From: Glandiceps talaboti
Lineage: Eukaryota; Hemichordata; Enteropneusta; Spengelidae
NCBI RefSeq assembly: GCF_964340395.1
Contig: NC_135553.1
Location: 4,582,001-4,646,000, forward strand
Reading direction: 5' to 3'
DNA length: 64,000 bases
Shown one piece after another: positions 31,855-43,160 of this stretch; within the stretch, counting starts at the first letter, position 1, and each line of letters starts with the position of its first letter. The notes beneath the pieces are model-generated. The model was not told where the DNA came from. It was given only the letters and a program-made list of their open reading frames with translations, and searched no databases. A program made the position numbers and the translations under genes.

Positions 31855-34800
31855 TGTTTGTTGCCTGTAGGTGTGTGCATGCCTTCATGTATTATGTACA
31901 TATGTATTGAAGTAGGTTTCTCATGACCCCCCTTACTGTGAGTTTTAGCTTTGTGACGAAAAAATTTACCTGATCTTGAGGTCCTACAGATACCAGAGAC
32001 ATACTTCCCACCATCTCAATCCATGAAACACCAAGGGCAGCAAAATTATCAGTGGGTGCTTGGAAGAAATTGATTCCTTTACGAAACCATACCTTTGATG
32101 AGAATGAAAGAAAATTCAAGAACAGACACAGCAAGTACATTTTGTGTTTGTGTTTGACAGTTTTTATGTAACCTGTTAGGTGTCAAAATGAACCCATAAT
32201 CTTGAAAAGTGGAATATATCCAATCTTATTCTATTATTTCAATGACAAACATAAGTAAATGAAATCATCTTTGTAACAATCTTTCACATTTCACTACCCC
32301 TGGTACAAATAATCTAGTTTGGTTGCCAAGACCCCTATTCTAGTCTCTCTCAGCAATCAAAGTATGAATAATCCCATAGTCCTTTGCATCTGATCATGCT
32401 AAATTTGTGTACAAAGTTGCAAGTTGTGTACAAAATCTTACCTTTCCTTCCCTAGTCACAGCCCATACAGCTTTACTTCCTACAGAAACACTCATCAATT
32501 GACGATCCTCTGGTGGACATACGTACATCCAATACATACCTACGATACAAGTAATGTTGAAAAATACACAAACATCAAAACATTGTCCAAATTTCAGTAC
32601 ACAGTTTTATGACGTCAGAATTTGAATAAACATACATTCTAAAATTAGGCATGAACAAAAAGTAACATGCATGAATCAACAAACATTATTCTAATTATTA
32701 TCCAAATGTATGCATGACTCCTACCCAAATTTTGTATAAAATCATTTCCTTAATGTCTGAATTACTTATGGTTTTTTATGTAAAGTATATTAAATTTTTC
32801 AAAAATCCTTTTTAACGTAATGTGTCCTGAAATAAGTAAAACAATGTGATTATCATTTAGGTGTACTTGTTCTTTTGATGAATACTTTTAACTTGATTTA
32901 TTATCTATCCCTATCTATCTATTATATTATATCTATCTATTTTTTCCTAACAGGATAGATACCAATAGACTGCAAGGACAATTGGAGCTTCAAAAATGTT
33001 CCTCTATATTTGATAATTAAATAAAAGATGGCTGGCCTGAGGGAAACTAAATTCATCAGGTATCAATAACTGTAGGTGCTTGTAAAGTATTTCATCTTAT
33101 ACTAGTATGTGTAGTAATGCATAGAGCACAAGTCATAGTGTGGGTCAAGAAAATGAATGATTATTATTTTATGACACGTCTTAGGGGTAAAATTATATTC
33201 CATGTAATTCAAATTCGCTATTCAGTAATTTTTTCTGAGATTACAATAATACAAACATCAACTGTTGAAATGCAGTCAACAGTGGCTAGAGAGAGAGCGA
33301 GAGAGGTATTGGATTGACTTATCTGAGATGACTTACCTAGGGGGTGATCTCTGGAAACACCACATCTGACAACAGCCATACCATCCAATAAGACTCCCCA
33401 GACAGATCCTTGTGGTCCAACTGATATTTGAACTACTTCCTTGTCTGGATCAATAGTAACTTCCTGCCACTGAGTACCCTCAGGACAGTTGGCATTGATA
33501 CCTTCACGTACAAAAACCTATAAAAATTCAGATTCCAACAGTGAAAGTATGAATATCATATGAATTCATGGAGTGAGAAAGGGCTAGTAACCTTTACCAA
33601 AGCAGTATCAACATATTTTGAAGATTTTTGCCTGTTCATGTGGCTAGTGTTGACATCTGTGTACCCCCATTTGGCCAATGCAGATAAAGAATGTATCAAT
33701 GACTTTTCTCCTCAAAGTTCAAAGTTCATATCTTTACTCTTCCCAGCACAGAAGTAAGTCCATACAGTAAGATGACCTACCAAGAACATGACCTTTCTCC
33801 TCAAAGTTCAAAGTTCATATCTTTAACCTTCCCAGCACAGAAACGAGTCCATAGATGTAACATGACCTACCCAAACACATTGACTCTGTTAATGACCTTT
33901 CACCTCAAAGTTGAACTCCTTACCCTTCCAAGAACAGAAACAGTCCATACAGTAAGATGTCCTTCTGTTTGTCCTCTCAAATCTGTTCCACCAACAGCTA
34001 TGTCTATAAATGGTTCATGTAGAGCATCAATAAAGGGGCTTGGTATCTAAAGCAAAGTTAAGAATTCCCATCAGTAATTGAGACATTCTATTAGAACCCT
34101 AGCATGATATCTCAATTCTAAATTGCATATAGACTTATATGACAACTAAACTGTACACATTGTAATTATTCATATCTAAAGGTCAAAGGTTGTGGAAGCT
34201 ATATTAATACTGTAATTTAATGTTGTTATTGTACATACATACGTACGTATGTAGGTACATTAGCATTTATGTGAGTATCTATGGATATACCGTAGAATAA
34301 GAAAGAATATTGTCAACATCACTACCTTTGCCCATGTATCTAATGCATTGTATCTTTTATATCTTATCCATTTTCTTCTTCTCACACATGAATTCCACTT
34401 CTTCTCTGTATGATAGTGAGTCTGAAAGTTGACAGCATATTGCCATCCCTATCAAGAAATGAACAAAATCATATAAATTACTGACTAAGTCTTCAATAAA
34501 GCAGTATTTTGAAACCAAAGGGAACAAAAGTGATTTTCTTGTAATTCTACCAAGGGTAAGCATTGCTTACTGTTCCATACCTTTGAAATCTTTTTTTTTA
34601 AAAGATCAAGTCTTCACAATGAAATAAACCAAAGAAGAACACACATTTTTCACACTTAGTTAGGTTACAGGTGTATGTTAGAAAATAATTCATTTTTTTC
34701 AGCAATCAGCATTGGGATCAATAGCAGGTTTCCCTAAGGAAACTTTCCCTCCAAAAGTGTCAAACTTTAGCAGGAAGCTCAAAAACGATATACTGGAAAT

Positions 34801-35846
34801 CAAAATGAAATGAATATGTTATGATATAGTTAATATTTCAAGCCATGACATTAGTGATAATCTGGCATACAGTACACTAAACTTACCCCTTTTCCTGTCG
34901 GTTTGCCGCCAATGTTTTCATCAGTATACCAGTCACTTTCCCAACTCCAGTTGTCCGTGGGCAAAGTGAAATCACTTTTTGGACAACTCTTAGTACCTTC
35001 TTCATTACTCCATCCCCATCTATCTTTAAATAGTAGCTTTCTTGAAGTAAACCCATCCACTGGGTTCCATCGCTGGACAACAAAATATACAGTCAAGTTA
35101 TTAATCCTGTATTAGCTGTAACTGGGGTATCATTCTATCAATGAGATAGCCAACAGTAGAGTCACTGAAAATTGTTAAAATACCAATAATTAGACATTGT
35201 ACATGTCAACTAGAAAGCTGTTTTATCTATTTGTGGTGGAAGTTTCAATCTTGATTCATTGTTGGGGCTCTGAATTTTGGGTGTGGACCCAAAAATCAAT
35301 TTGATTGGATATATTGCATCATATTACATATAAATAAACACAAGATAAAAATCTATTTATATCTATATGCATCCTCCTATATGCAAACTACTTCTGACAA
35401 AAATAGTACAATGAATAATGGTGATTCTCAATGTTTTGACATACGCTTCTAACAGTAACACCATAGACTGAATGATGTAGATGTGTATTGTTGTGACACT
35501 AAAACGATAAGAATGTAAATCCAATACTTTCAGTTTGAATCCATACAACTTGGCTTGTGTACTGTATTAGTCAAATTGTTATGTTATCATAGCATAAATA
35601 AATACAAACTGCTGTAGTCACCTGATTTTCAAATGTTTTAACTTGTACTCTGATTGGTACATCTGTGGAGTGTACATACACATACACTTGGTGATCACAT
35701 CCAAGACCCCAGGCACATCTCTCAACAGCACTCACTCGCTTCATCTCCAGCTGTTGACCTTTCAACTCTTCCCAGTGCTGCCCATTGGTTGGCAGTAAGA
35801 ACACTTTGCCAAATATGTCTACACCCCAAAGATATGATGTTGACAT
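20086..35846 (-). CDS. TECPR1: Tectonin beta-propeller repeat-containing protein 1 (23 coding exons, 1350 aa)
   Basis: Autophagy and membrane-damage factor. In vertebrates it binds ATG5 to promote LC3 lipidation on damaged or sphingomyelin-exposed membranes and to mature autophagosomes. Exons (upper-lower): 35846-35622, 35072-34887, 34448-34326, 34046-33924, 33517-33337, 32539-32442, 32092-31970, 31453-30286, 29600-29467, 28902-28750, 27988-27827, 27184-27039, 26577-26450, 25798-25708, 25323-25230, 24896-24817, 24264-24208, 23349-23175, 22497-22362, 21891-21802, 21546-21440, 21029-20922, 20250-20086. The sum, 4053 nt, is in frame. First DysF region about residues 60-180, TECPR repeats to 375, acidic/Ser-rich linker about 375-700, ATG5-binding-like segment with VSGGGCVV near 720, PH domain about 790-892, second DysF about 1000-1095 (TQRWNP), final TECPR repeats to about 1315. 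Human TECPR1 is about 1165 aa; the excess lies mainly in exon 8. Confidence 0.93.
23608..23742. repeat. (TGATA)n pentanucleotide repeat
   Basis: Lies in a TECPR1 intron between exons 17 and 18; interrupted by TATA and TGTGATA variants. Confidence 0.93.
24665..24840 (-). repeat. 51-bp tandem duplication of TECPR1 exon 16 donor end
   Basis: The 3' end of exon 16 plus its donor (GACTTCCNTGG|GTAGGT on the minus strand) and about 30 nt of intron are repeated with a 51-bp period; matching positions are 24816, 24765 and 24714, and there is a weaker fragment near 24670. All three donors are intact. Reading past the first donor in the coding frame hits TAG at once. Confidence 0.85.
28067..28132. repeat. 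(CA)n microsatellite
   Basis: Lies in the TECPR1 intron between exons 10 and 11. A G17-like run also occurs at 27786-27802 in the next intron. Confidence 0.97.
29023..29300 (+). mobile_element. tRNA-derived SINE in TECPR1 intron 9
   Basis: The tRNA-like head has box A TGGCCGAGCGGTTAGC and box B GGTTCGAACCC, of Ser/Leu type. A body follows with CCGAACAACGCAGGTTTTCCC and CGGTTTCCTCCTGC, then an A/T-rich tail AATAAAGATTATTATTATAG. The central GGTTTTCCC...TCCTCCTGC motif resembles conserved cores of marine invertebrate SINEs (from memory). It is inserted antisense to TECPR1. Confidence 0.85.
31646..31860. repeat. (GAAT)/(TATG)n/(GT)n microsatellite
   Basis: Lies in the TECPR1 intron between exons 7 and 8. 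TATG of about 28 units runs into GT of about 35 units. Confidence 0.97.
33704..33962 (-). repeat. Tandem duplication of TECPR1 exon 4 3' end and donor
   Basis: The last part of exon 4 with its donor (true copy about 33896-33962) recurs in diverged form at about 33793-33867 and 33704-33779 in the downstream intron, with periods of about 104 and 89 bp. The donor dinucleotide survives in weaker context in the copies (GTAAAG, GTTAAAG). Confidence 0.75.
35164..35315. repeat. Dispersed repeat, copy 2 (TECPR1 intron 1)
   Basis: Partner of 16892-17060, in the same orientation and of similar length, inside the first coding intron of TECPR1. Confidence 0.5.
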
Positions 35847-35853
35847 CTTTATG

Positions 35854-36790
35854 CTGTGGGTGTTATCTCTATTCTAGTAAGGCTATATGGGTATTTACAT
35901 TTTCAGTGTGTTGCTGTCATAAAGGAAAAATGGTTATTAATTATTTTAGTGGTGTATTGACATGTACAAAGCAAGACATTTGATTCACATTGTCAAAGTG
36001 AAAGTCAGAAACCATGCAGATTCTCACAGTGTCACAAAGTCATTGTATGAAACATTTGACCATAGACCCTACATGAGTGTAGGGTCTATGATTTGACAGC
36101 CCAGTTTGGATTAGGGTTTGAAAAATAGTTGCCTGGCAGAGCTATAGAAAAAGTTGGTACAGACCAAAAGAATGACCCTATGTATATGTAATCCTTATCA
36201 TCAGATAACACTATAATGGGAGAACCTGGAATTGAAATCCTGGACTATAGGATATATTAAAAGCAGATGATTTTGTCTGTGACATTATATACACGGTACT
36301 ATAAGGTTGTAACCAGTAAACCCATCTCTGTCAAGCTGACACCAGGCTACCAATAAACCACTGCTACTGTAATGTGTTATGATCCTGATTGGGTGGCTCA
36401 GACGGGTGTCCTTGTAGGCCCTATCCCTTCAAGTTAATTAGGTGCAAGATACGAGTTCGACAGAAAGACCGATTGATTGAAAGAATGTACACAATTACAA
36501 CAAAGGTCGTAACTTGTGCAAAACAGTTTAAATTGTTTATATTCACAAGACTTCGACGTGCATCGTTAAAAGTTACAAGTGCGTGCCTTCTGATAATCTG
36601 GACCGTACAGTAAACATGTGTATAGTATAAGTTATAACTGTGTACGTATATGTTTTGGTTTTAAAACATACCTCTTAGAGATCAATGACAAACCAACTAA
36701 ACTTCTGTGAACTGATCAGGTCGAGTTCGTGTCATCACCTAACGAGTACACAACACATTGTACCAATACACGTAAACACTATTATGTGTT
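35854..36790 (-). promoter_or_regulatory. TECPR1 5' region with probable non-coding first exon
   Basis: A good splice acceptor (minus strand CCCACAG before CATAAAG-ATG) sits 7 nt upstream of the TECPR1 start codon, so the leader is probably spliced. The nearest strong donor upstream is at 36671-36672 (minus strand AGAG|GTATGT), implying a non-coding exon from 36672 to roughly 36770. The region also holds a short inverted repeat near 36066-36090 (CCCTACA...TGTAGGG). No TATA box is evident. The 5' end faces that of vWA copy 1. Confidence 0.45.
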
Positions 36791-37439
36791 GCTGGTCGAC
36801 TATAGTATCATTTCTGGGAAGTTTTGACATGTCATAGCACGGCCAGCTGGGTTAGGTCTCGCGAGAATTGTGCCAAACGCCACCACAGACGAGATGCAGA
36901 CAAGGACCACTTTGTTTACAAACAGAGTACATACATGTAATATCGGAGTGACTGTGGTACGTATGGTGAAAATAGTAAAGGAATATTGAACAAAGTTAAA
37001 CATTAATTTTAAAATGTTTTGGATAATTAATTGATGCCATGTCTTTTAATTTTATCTCCATTTTGAAACACTTATAATATAAGATGTTGATAATTTAAAA
37101 TAAATATATATAAATCAATAATATAAACATATAAAGATTCCAATTTCTATATGAAATTTATCATTTATGTTGTGCTTATTTTGACATGATAGTTTAATGT
37201 CTTCACTGCGAAAATGTCCGTTTTTAAATATTTGTCTGATAAAACTAGTTTAGTTGCCGACGATCCTCTACGATCACTATCGAAAAATGATTGTAATGAT
37301 CGCAATGCGTATAGGAATCTAGACTAAAATAATTAACGGACGACAGTTATGATATTATAATTGCATGTATTCACGATTAATTATATATAACGATACAGTG
37401 AAGCCACTTAAGAGCGTGTAAATAGGTTATGCTTGTACG

Positions 37440-37734
37440 TGTACCAACTTGTCCTCTCGCTGACTCATCAAAAATAGCGCCCTCTGCGGGTAGAACATGT
37501 TTCGACACGTTCGATATACTCTGACATCATTGGTCACCGCTATCTATTAATAGCGTAGACTGCCACTACGTCATATCATTGTACAATGGTTGCGCACTAT
37601 ATATAATAAAGAATACAGACTTACTACACAAATCAAAACACTAACTGGTCCAACTCGACTAAGGAACAGCGCAGAAAAAAGCGATTGAGCAATAACTTTC
37701 GTGTCAATTTCGAAGTCTGAAAAAAGAATTGAAA
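37440..37734 (+). promoter_or_regulatory. Promoter and leader of vWA copy 1
   Basis: AP-1-type TGACTCA at 37461-37467, then the GCGCCCTCT block at 37477, a CRE-like ACGTCAT at 37568-37574 and a TATA element near 37599-37606. The order and spacing match the promoters of the other four copies, although the surrounding sequence has diverged. Confidence 0.6.
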
Positions 37735-40242
37735 ATGCCAGCAGGAGCAATCGACGTTCCCGACTTTGTTCCACAGCCTTTGCTGAAACATCACGATGCT
37801 CGTATACTGGATTTAGCTTTCGTTATGGACTGCACTGGCAGTATGAGTAGCTGGATAGAAGAAGCTAGAAAGGTGTGAATCATTTTCACGCATATTGTTT
37901 TGAGAAACCTTTTCACTTTGTAACTTTGATAACTAGTATATTTTCTTTCCTACCACGTGACATGAATAATTTTTTTTTTCAGCTCACAGTGCATTTGGGT
38001 ATTTTGCGATGTTGAACTTGAGAAAAAAACGAAAGAACCTAACTTATGACCACTGAGGTCACTGTATCTGTGGATGAATGATAGTTTACTGACATTCATT
38101 TTGAGAATGATAACACTTATTTGGTTTATATTTCTCACAACAGAATATCCAAAGTATTGTGGAAGAAATCGTTGCCAAGGAGATGTCTGATATCCATCTA
38201 GGATTGGTTGAATACAGAGACCATCCTCCACAAGACAGAACTTTTGTAACACGTGTACTGGACTTCACTCCATCCTTGAAGAATATGCAGAAGAAAATGA
38301 ATCAAATGTCTGCGAGTGGAGGTATGTGTTTCTATTTTTTTTGAACAAAAGTTTGTTTTTGTCGGCGCCGTCGATCATGATGTCTCCACCACGAACCTCA
38401 GCAATGATACTATTTTCTTCAGCGTCGAGTATGATATTACACAAGTGCAAAACAATTTTTAAATGTACAGTCAAAGATTTTCATTAGCTATATAATGTCA
38501 TTCTACAAGCGCTCATCTCAGTTTTATTTACGTAATATTTCAGGTGGTGACGGTCCAGAGGCTGTAGCTGATGGTCTTCACAAAGCCCTGAAGTTGAAAT
38601 GGCGCCCCCAGGCGACGAAAGTGTGCGTCTTGATTGCTGATGCTCCTCCCCATGGTCTGGATACAAGTGGAGATGGGTTTCCAAAAGGTAAATATTGCAA
38701 TTTGTAATATCTTATTACACCACTTTGTTGATGTCTGAATGGTGTGCTATTTTTCTAAGATGTTTGATTATTGAAATGTTTCCATATATAGTTTACATGT
38801 ACATGAATCATAGTGATCATGTAACCACAGTTGATATTTTACACTCATTTTCATGGATTCTGAAATCATATGAAATTTCACTGTTAATTTTAATCTGTAA
38901 AATTACCTCTTCTTACCTATATATTAACGATGTCCCTCCCCTTTTTCCAATCTTACAGGTTGTCCAGCTGGTCATGATCCAATGAAAATCGCTCGTCAAA
39001 TGGCAGAGAAAAACATCACTTTATACAGTGTAGTGTGTGGGTCCTATGCTGAAGGCTTCAAAGATTTTTTTATGGCCATTGCTCACCTGACTGGAGGTCA
39101 ATACGTGTCATTAAAAGATGCTAAACTATTGTCAAAGGTCATCATAGGGGGCGCTAGAGAAGAGATGTCACTGCAACAATTGATGGATGAGGTTAATCAT
39201 GAAGTGATACAGGAATATCGTGCGACAGGAGGAAGAGTTGATGAGGATGCCATGGCAACCAGAGTTGAAACAACTCTCAGAAAGAGAAGTAAGTGTGCAT
39301 TAAATATTGTTTTATTTCGAAGTCAACCGGTGCAATGCAGGTATACGTATATTATTGTGTATAATGGATCGAAATTTCACCAAAAGATGATGGAAATTAT
39401 ATTAAGTGACTTATGAATGTTCATTTTTGTGCCACAGAACGAACTGCCAAAGCTATGACTGGTGCTTCCAGCGATTTACCCGAAGTATCCGAGAGATCAA
39501 AACGAATTGCAGAATTAAAAAGCATGGCTGATGTTCGCAGTGAATTGGCAAAACCTGCAACAAGCGTGACTGCTACACCAACGAAGTCTCCACCAAAGAC
39601 AAGAAAGAGGAAATTAGATGATACGAAAACCACCACTTCGCCGTCCAAGAAAAGGACTGCAGCCAGCGGTTCCTCAAAAAGAAGACATGTGACTTCGTCA
39701 GACGGGTAAGGCGACCTATCATTATTGTTTTCTCTGGGACTTATTTAGGCTACTTTACATTTACATTGCATAATTTGTGACGTCACGTAAAAGTTGACAT
39801 CTCTGTAACGACAAAATGATTAGTAACATGATCCTTTTAATATACTACTGTAGTATCGTTAATATTCATATTTTTTTTCTTTCCAATTTCCAGTGATGAT
39901 GACATCGCCCAGACAAGAGCACGTTCTAAGTGTCCAGTGACTGGAATCTGTTCGGTTTGTAGTCCGTCTACGTCATCACGTTCCTGTTGTTCAAGGGCGT
40001 CGACGGGAAGAAAATCTCCACCACCGCCATCACTGCCAGTATCTCCAGTTACGAGTACACCTAAAAAGGCTGCTGTTTCCAGATCTCCGAGGAAATCAAG
40101 TCGTGCTTCCAAATCCACAACTTCAAAGACGGTCACTTTTGATGGTGACATCGCAGTTGACGAAAGTACAGAAGTTTCAACGAAACAAGTTCGACGCTTG
40201 GTGAAGAAATCAATTGCTGTCAACAAGTTGAGGAGGGCGTGA
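37735..40242 (+). CDS. vWA-domain nuclear-type protein, copy 1 (468 aa, six exons)
   Basis: Intracellular vWA protein without signal peptide. Exons: 37735-37872, 38144-38321, 38544-38687, 38959-39288, 39438-39705, 39894-40242; 1407 nt in one frame. The vWA domain spans about residues 25-215 with a MIDAS DxTxS motif (DCTGS, 32-36), GGDGPEAVADGL (106-117) and LIADAPPHG with D138. This style resembles vWA domains of Dictyostelium vwkA-type alpha-kinases, but no kinase domain follows. The tail is basic: KTRKRK (317-322), KKR (334-336) and KRRH (344-347) look like a multipartite nuclear localisation signal. SP/TP-basic motifs follow (TPKK, SPRK), and a cysteine cluster C366-x5-C-x2-C-x8-CC. The protein ends in STKQVRRLVKKSIAVNKLRRA-like sequence. 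Poly(A) signal AATAAA at 40744. It is the most divergent copy. Function unknown; chromatin or RNA association is inference. Confidence 0.88.
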
Positions 40243-41214
40243 TGTTATAGCGAGAAAAAACATATTTTGAACATTGGCTGTAGAATTGGTCATGACATTA
40301 TGTGAACTTGCTGGACTTTGTTTACGTGGAAGGCTGTGACTGCTAACTCTAAGACAATGTCACGAGAAATACATGTAACTCTATTAAGTCGTCTAGATTC
40401 AAGTGTACTGACTGATACACACAAAAAGACCATGTTGTAAATATTTTTCAGAATATATGTTGTTGTATTTGGATCATTGTCAGTGTTGAACTATTCACGT
40501 TAGTTAGTTTTCGCGTTTACGTTAGTTTCTTTCATGTCATGTTTTTTTTTTTAAAGATTGGAATGAAATTATTATATTGTCAGTCGGCGGGTTGAGACTG
40601 ATTTCGTATGAGTTATGCTGTCTAAGATATTTTGAATTACATTTCCATTGTGTTTCATATTTTACTTGTATTAAATATTCATGCTCGTTGCATGTTATAA
40701 TCATGTTGTACACAATATTAATTGTTGTTTGTTTATACTTCGAAATAAAAGGTTATTTTCATACGTTCAAGTATTATAGAAATACGGTTTTATACTGTCT
40801 ATTTATTTAATTGATCTTGTTTTGAGATTCAGACTAATAATAACGCTCCTGTGAGTAGCATGATCAGAACTTGTCATGACTTGTTTGACAAAAAAATTGC
40901 TAGTTTATTAGCACGTGTTCAAAAATATGTCACTGGTACTTCAAGCGGCCAGTAGTTTGAAGTCAATATCTTTAACCCCACCCCTCACCAATGAATCGGA
41001 ACCAAAACACTATCTACAACACGTTAATGCCTGCCTTGAGTCTTGCTTTTATTTGTCGTCGACATTTTGTACAACGACGTTCATCAATACTTTTAATTCA
41101 GGCGAGCAAGACATTATCTGTTTATTGTGTGTTCCCAGTACATAACAGTGTCAGCACACGACTCCTTCGATGACGAAAACTATAAAGACGGCGGAGCCAT
41201 ATACACATAACAAT

Positions 41215-41565
41215 GCTAAATTATTATATAGCGCTTCCCCGCACTGTGCTCAAAGCTAGTGTGGACCTATAACGCCACAAATTCAATGTTCCTTTATGCT
41301 TCCTCAACTCCATGGGGGGGGGGGGATACAATCCACTGCTGACTCTATTAGGATTAAAATTTTCGTACTGTAACTTATATCCTACCAAGTCCCTGGCCTA
41401 ATTATACAGCTGGGTTGACAGGGGCATAATCGTGGTGCAAATCCTACCCAAGGACTTTTAAGCCACTCAGAAACAAACACCAGCGGCAGAGCTCGAACCG
41501 GCGACCTGCGCATGCAGAAGCCAAGCCAGCAACTCTCGACCATCACGACTCCACATCAGATAGAT
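41215..41565 (-). mobile_element. tRNA-like SINE, minus orientation
   Basis: The minus strand reads a box A-like TGGTCGAGAGTTGC and a box B-like GGTTCGAGCTC near 41495-41550. The other end has TATATAGCGCTTCCCCGC and GTGCTCAAAGC, a tail motif common in aquatic invertebrate SINEs (from memory). It is a different family from the two SINEs at 29 and 62.8 kb. Confidence 0.55.
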
Positions 41566-42551
41566 AGGCTAGTAATAGTATAGTAGTAGTGGTAGACAAG
41601 AAGTGACTACATAAGAAGCTGGGGGGGGGGGGGGCTAAGATTATATATATATATATATACATATATCGTAACGTTCGTTCTAATATCCATAGCATGACTG
41701 CTACATATGCCTGTATATTAAATCAATTACATTTATAGCATTATACAACGATATGTGTTAGCTCATTGACCATCCACCGACGTGGAGGGTCTGTAGTAAG
41801 CCGCTGTAAGTTGTTAACTTGGCATCACTGTCTTTTCAATGGCGGACATAGTAAGGAACTGGTCATCAGTTTCATCGGTCGGGGGAGGGGGGCGGTGGAT
41901 TTGTGTGGGGGGGTCACCCTGTTTTTGAAATTGGCAGTAGGGGGGGGGGGTCATGCTGAGACCACCTCGGACCCCCCCCCCCCCCCACATGAGATGGACA
42001 AATCCCAGTCTCAAGCTCTTCCCCTCTTACTGTCATGATACCATCAAAGTATATTTTAAAAGTATTTCAACCCTATGATAGTTGCTTTTTACATATGTTG
42101 GTGCTGTCTTGTAAAGCTTTGAAATTATTGTCTGAAAGGGTCTGAATAGTGTCAAAATTGACTTTTCAGAGTAAAAAACATCCAGGGCTTCTAGGGGAGA
42201 CCTCCTAGGACCCCCATAAGAGATGTACATATTCCCTTCTCAAGCTTTCCCCCTACCTTTTATTGTTAAGATGCTATTTACATGTAACACCTTTTGGAAT
42301 AAATTTACCCTGTGTAGTCAATATTTATAATTATGATAGTGTTAACCCGGGATTTTATAAAGTAGCTTAGATGCATGTGAATATTATATATGAGGGAGGG
42401 GGTTTCATCATGTTTAAGAATTAAGTGATAGGGGGGGGGGGGGGTCAGCCTGTTTTTGGTTTTACACAGATAGGGGTCGACAGTGACTTTTTGTCGGCCC
42501 GATTGAAGAATCCACCGCCCCCCCCCCCCTTTACGCTGGAGAAACTGACAT

Positions 42552-42786
42552 ACATGTACATACATACATACATACATACATACATACATACATACATACA
42601 TACATGCATACATACATACATACATACATACATACATACATACATACATACATACACACACACACATACATACATACATACATACATACATACATACAGC
42701 AATACATACATACATACATACATACATACATACATACATACATACATACATACATACATACATACATACATGCAGACATACATACG
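42552..42786. repeat. (CATA)n microsatellite with (CA) interruption
   Basis: Lies about 100 bp upstream of the AP-1-like site of vWA copy 2. Confidence 0.97.
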
Positions 42787-42874
42787 AAAAATTGTAATCT
42801 AGCTTGCGAGAATGCATACAGTCACGTGAGTATAAAAGGCCGTACCATGTATTACTATACACATGTTTCAACTT

Positions 42875-43160
42875 GTCGCTCGTTGACTCATTCAGAATAG
42901 CGCCCTCTGCGAGCAGGGCATGTTTCTACATGATCCGTATGCTGTAGTGCCATTGGACGCCACTATCTATATATAGCGTAGACTATCACTACGTCATGAC
43001 ACGGCTACTTTAAACACAATAGATGCATACAATATATAAAGCGAAGTGCGACAGTACATTCAATCAAAACATTGGCGACTACAGGCTGAGACCAGTGCAG
43101 AAAGAGTCGAACAGCAAATTACTGAACAAATTTGTACGGTGTACTATATAATTAGTAAAC
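42875..43160 (+). promoter_or_regulatory. Promoter and leader of vWA copy 2
   Basis: TGACTCA at 42884-42890, GCGCCCTCT at 42900, CRE-like ACGTCAT at 42991-42997, TATATAA at 43033-43039. From the GCGCCCTCT block to the start codon the sequence is nearly identical to the promoters of copies 3-5, but upstream of it the sequence resembles copy 1. Confidence 0.65.

Larger units (their letters stand above)
40243..42840. other. Spacer between vWA copies 1 and 2
   Basis: No gene seen. It holds the 3' UTR of copy 1, a SINE-like element in minus orientation (41215-41565), several runs of G or C of about 10-15 bases (41312, 41621, 41940, 41975, 42430, 42519), diverged duplicates of a roughly 190-bp segment (compare 41960-42030 with 42195-42260), and a CATA/CA microsatellite. 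It is unrelated to the spacers that follow copies 2, 3 and 4. Confidence 0.6.

Noticed and set aside
39837-40226. Antisense open frames of about 100-147 codons over vWA exon 6, present in all five copies
   Set aside because: They mirror conserved sense exons. Their shared openness follows from the sense codon composition and they show no independent motif.
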